From: an uncultured delta proteobacterium
Lineage (GTDB): Bacteria; Desulfobacterota; Desulfobulbia; Desulfobulbales; Desulfurivibrionaceae
Reading direction: 5' to 3'
Length of the DNA stretch: 64,000 bases
NCBI GenBank assembly: GCA_903869265.1
Contig: CAIPYE010000014.1
Coordinates: 124,001-188,000, forward strand
Under the pieces are notes generated by a model that worked only from the letters and a program-made list of their open reading frames with translations, was not told the origin of the DNA and did no database searches. A program made the position numbers and the translations under genes. This document shows positions 62,976 to 64,000 of this stretch, in pieces (position 1 is the first letter of the stretch; each line of letters starts with the position of its first letter).

Positions 62976-64000
62976 ATGCTGACGGCTGCACTCAAGGAAA
63001 ACTTAAGTTTTATGGTTGTCGAGGTTGCCCGGCAACTCGACGATACCGCCGGTGTCCTGACCAGCGGCGAAGTCTCGGCCTTCCCGAAAATCAACAGCCG
63101 GGACGACTACATCGACAATCTGAAAACAGTGATCGAGAACCGCTGTTTCAGCACCTTGAGCGAGGCGAGATCCATTACCCAGCGCGAGAGAGATCGCATC
63201 CAGGCAACCCACACCATCTGCGTCAACCTGGAACGCATCGGCGATTTCGCCGTCAGCGCGGTGGACCAGCTCCATTACCTCAAGAAACAGACCATTCTCC
63301 AGCATTTCGATTATCAGCAGATCTTCGATATTCTCGCCGAGCACCTGCATGTGGTCATCCCGGTGCTCGAAAGCGGCAACATGGGCCAGGCCCTCGCCAT
63401 CTGCCGGGCCGAGAACCAGATCGACGCCATCTATAAGGAAAATTTCGACAAGATCATGGAGGAACTCCGGGGCGGCAAGGAGATCGAAAACCTGATTACC
63501 GTGCTGTTCATCTTCCGGTACCTGGAGCGAATGGGTGACTCGCTGCTCAATATCGGCGAGGCCTTGCTCCTTTCCATTCTGGGAGAGAAGATCAAGATCG
63601 AGCAATTCCAGGCCCTGGAAGAAACCCTGAGCAGATCCGGCGTGCGCACCAATCTGTCTGAAGTGGAGTTTTCCTCCATCCTGGGCAGCCGTTCAGGATG
63701 CCGCATCCGCAAGGTCCAAGGGCCTAATGAGCAACCGCTGATCGCCCCCCAGACGCAGAGCAGCATCTTCAAAGAGGGCAACAAAGAAAAAATCCTGGCC
63801 GAAAAAAACAATCTGGAGCGCTGGAACGAGATATTTCCTGATTTAACCCCCAGACTGTTCAGCCATCAGGAATCGGAGGAGACAGCCTCCCTGCTGGTGG
63901 AATTTCTCCCCGGCCAAACCCTTGAAGCCATAATTCTCAAGGGCGACCCCGACGAGTTGGACATGGTGTGCAAACTGCTGCATGCCACTGTTCTGGAGAT
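62976..64000 (+). CDS. PhoU-like domain fused to a phosphotransferase domain (cut by window end)
   Basis: Open from the ATG at 62976 to the window edge (341 codons, no stop). Residues ~1-210 are PhoU-like, with the paired metal/acidic motifs VNLERIGDFAVSAVDQL and YLERMGDSLLNIGEAL. From ~270 the sequence changes to an aminoglycoside-phosphotransferase-like fold: AEKNNLERWNEIFPDLTPRLF, ETASLLVEFLPGQTLEAI. The fusion of phosphate-signalling and kinase domains agrees with a Grasp-and-Kinase type locus. The catalytic loop lies beyond the window. Confidence 0.75.
   Translation, partial: MLTAALKENLSFMVVEVARQLDDTAGVLTSGEVSAFPKINSRDDYIDNLKTVIENRCFSTLSEARSITQRERDRIQATHTICVNLERIGDFAVSAVDQLHYLKKQTILQHFDYQQIFDILAEHLHVVIPVLESGNMGQALAICRAENQIDAIYKENFDKIMEELRGGKEIENLITVLFIFRYLERMGDSLLNIGEALLLSILGEKIKIEQFQALEETLSRSGVRTNLSEVEFSSILGSRSGCRIRKVQGPNEQPLIAPQTQSSIFKEGNKEKILAEKNNLERWNEIFPDLTPRLFSHQESEETASLLVEFLPGQTLEAIILKGDPDELDMVCKLLHATVLE

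Overview
The window is a GC-rich (roughly 58-60% by eye) bacterial chromosome segment with housekeeping genes, many two-component genes and sulfur-related genes. The best guess is Desulfobacterota (a deltaproteobacterial sulfur-metabolising anaerobe, perhaps Desulfobulbales). This rests on TauE/SafE exporters, single-domain receivers with sigma-54 regulators, a short ThiC, a CysC/sulfotransferase pair and a GAK-type locus. No rRNA, tRNA or CRISPR array was seen.

0-9.2 kb is core metabolism on the + strand: holA, clpS-clpA, an OB-fold lipoprotein, panE, and metK-ahcY ending in a strong terminator. 9.27-9.66 kb is a MITE-like element with imperfect terminal inverted repeats that carry perfect hairpins. 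9.7-14.7 kb is minus-strand: a Cys-cluster protein, birA, wrbA, a receiver protein, cheD, and a single-frame fusion of endonuclease III with exonuclease III.

15-29.8 kb is a transport and signalling region. A TauE/DUF1634 pair is followed by a long minus-strand operon (25.5 to 16.6 kb). That operon holds three proteins sharing an AFAEAGE-type motif, receivers, a Fis-type HTH, a sensor kinase, a second TauE with a membrane partner, and a PEP-synthase-like protein. A divergent + operon encodes a sigma-54 activator, a NifX-like protein, a paralogous kinase and a receiver. The intergene holds a sigma-54-like promoter and repeated TGAAACA boxes, so the activator probably drives the minus operon.

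30-37 kb holds nhaA, an intact gspG followed by a decayed gspE joined by deletion to the end of gspD, an AT-richer orphan gene, htpG, an HDOD protein, and a fragment containing a perfect 104-bp copy of DNA from the cheW-type gene at 51 kb. 37-46.8 kb encodes two periplasmic binding proteins, a TonB receptor, two divergent citrate-synthase-fold proteins, CysC, a sulfotransferase, and a ThDP enzyme behind a possible attenuator.

46.9-54.9 kb holds two sensor kinases, an unusual receiver/substrate-binding/CheW fusion, a rhodanese, a tiny Cys-rich protein and a NarL-type regulator. 55-60.3 kb holds mntP, thiC, a small membrane protein, a second HhH-GPD glycosylase, a small hydrophobic-peptide gene and a NosL/beta-barrel fusion. 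The last 3.3 kb begins what looks like a GAK-type system: an XXXCH protein, a PHP-like protein, an amphi-Trp protein and a PhoU-kinase fusion cut by the window end. It is preceded by 11-bp-phased repeats resembling a PhoB-type box.
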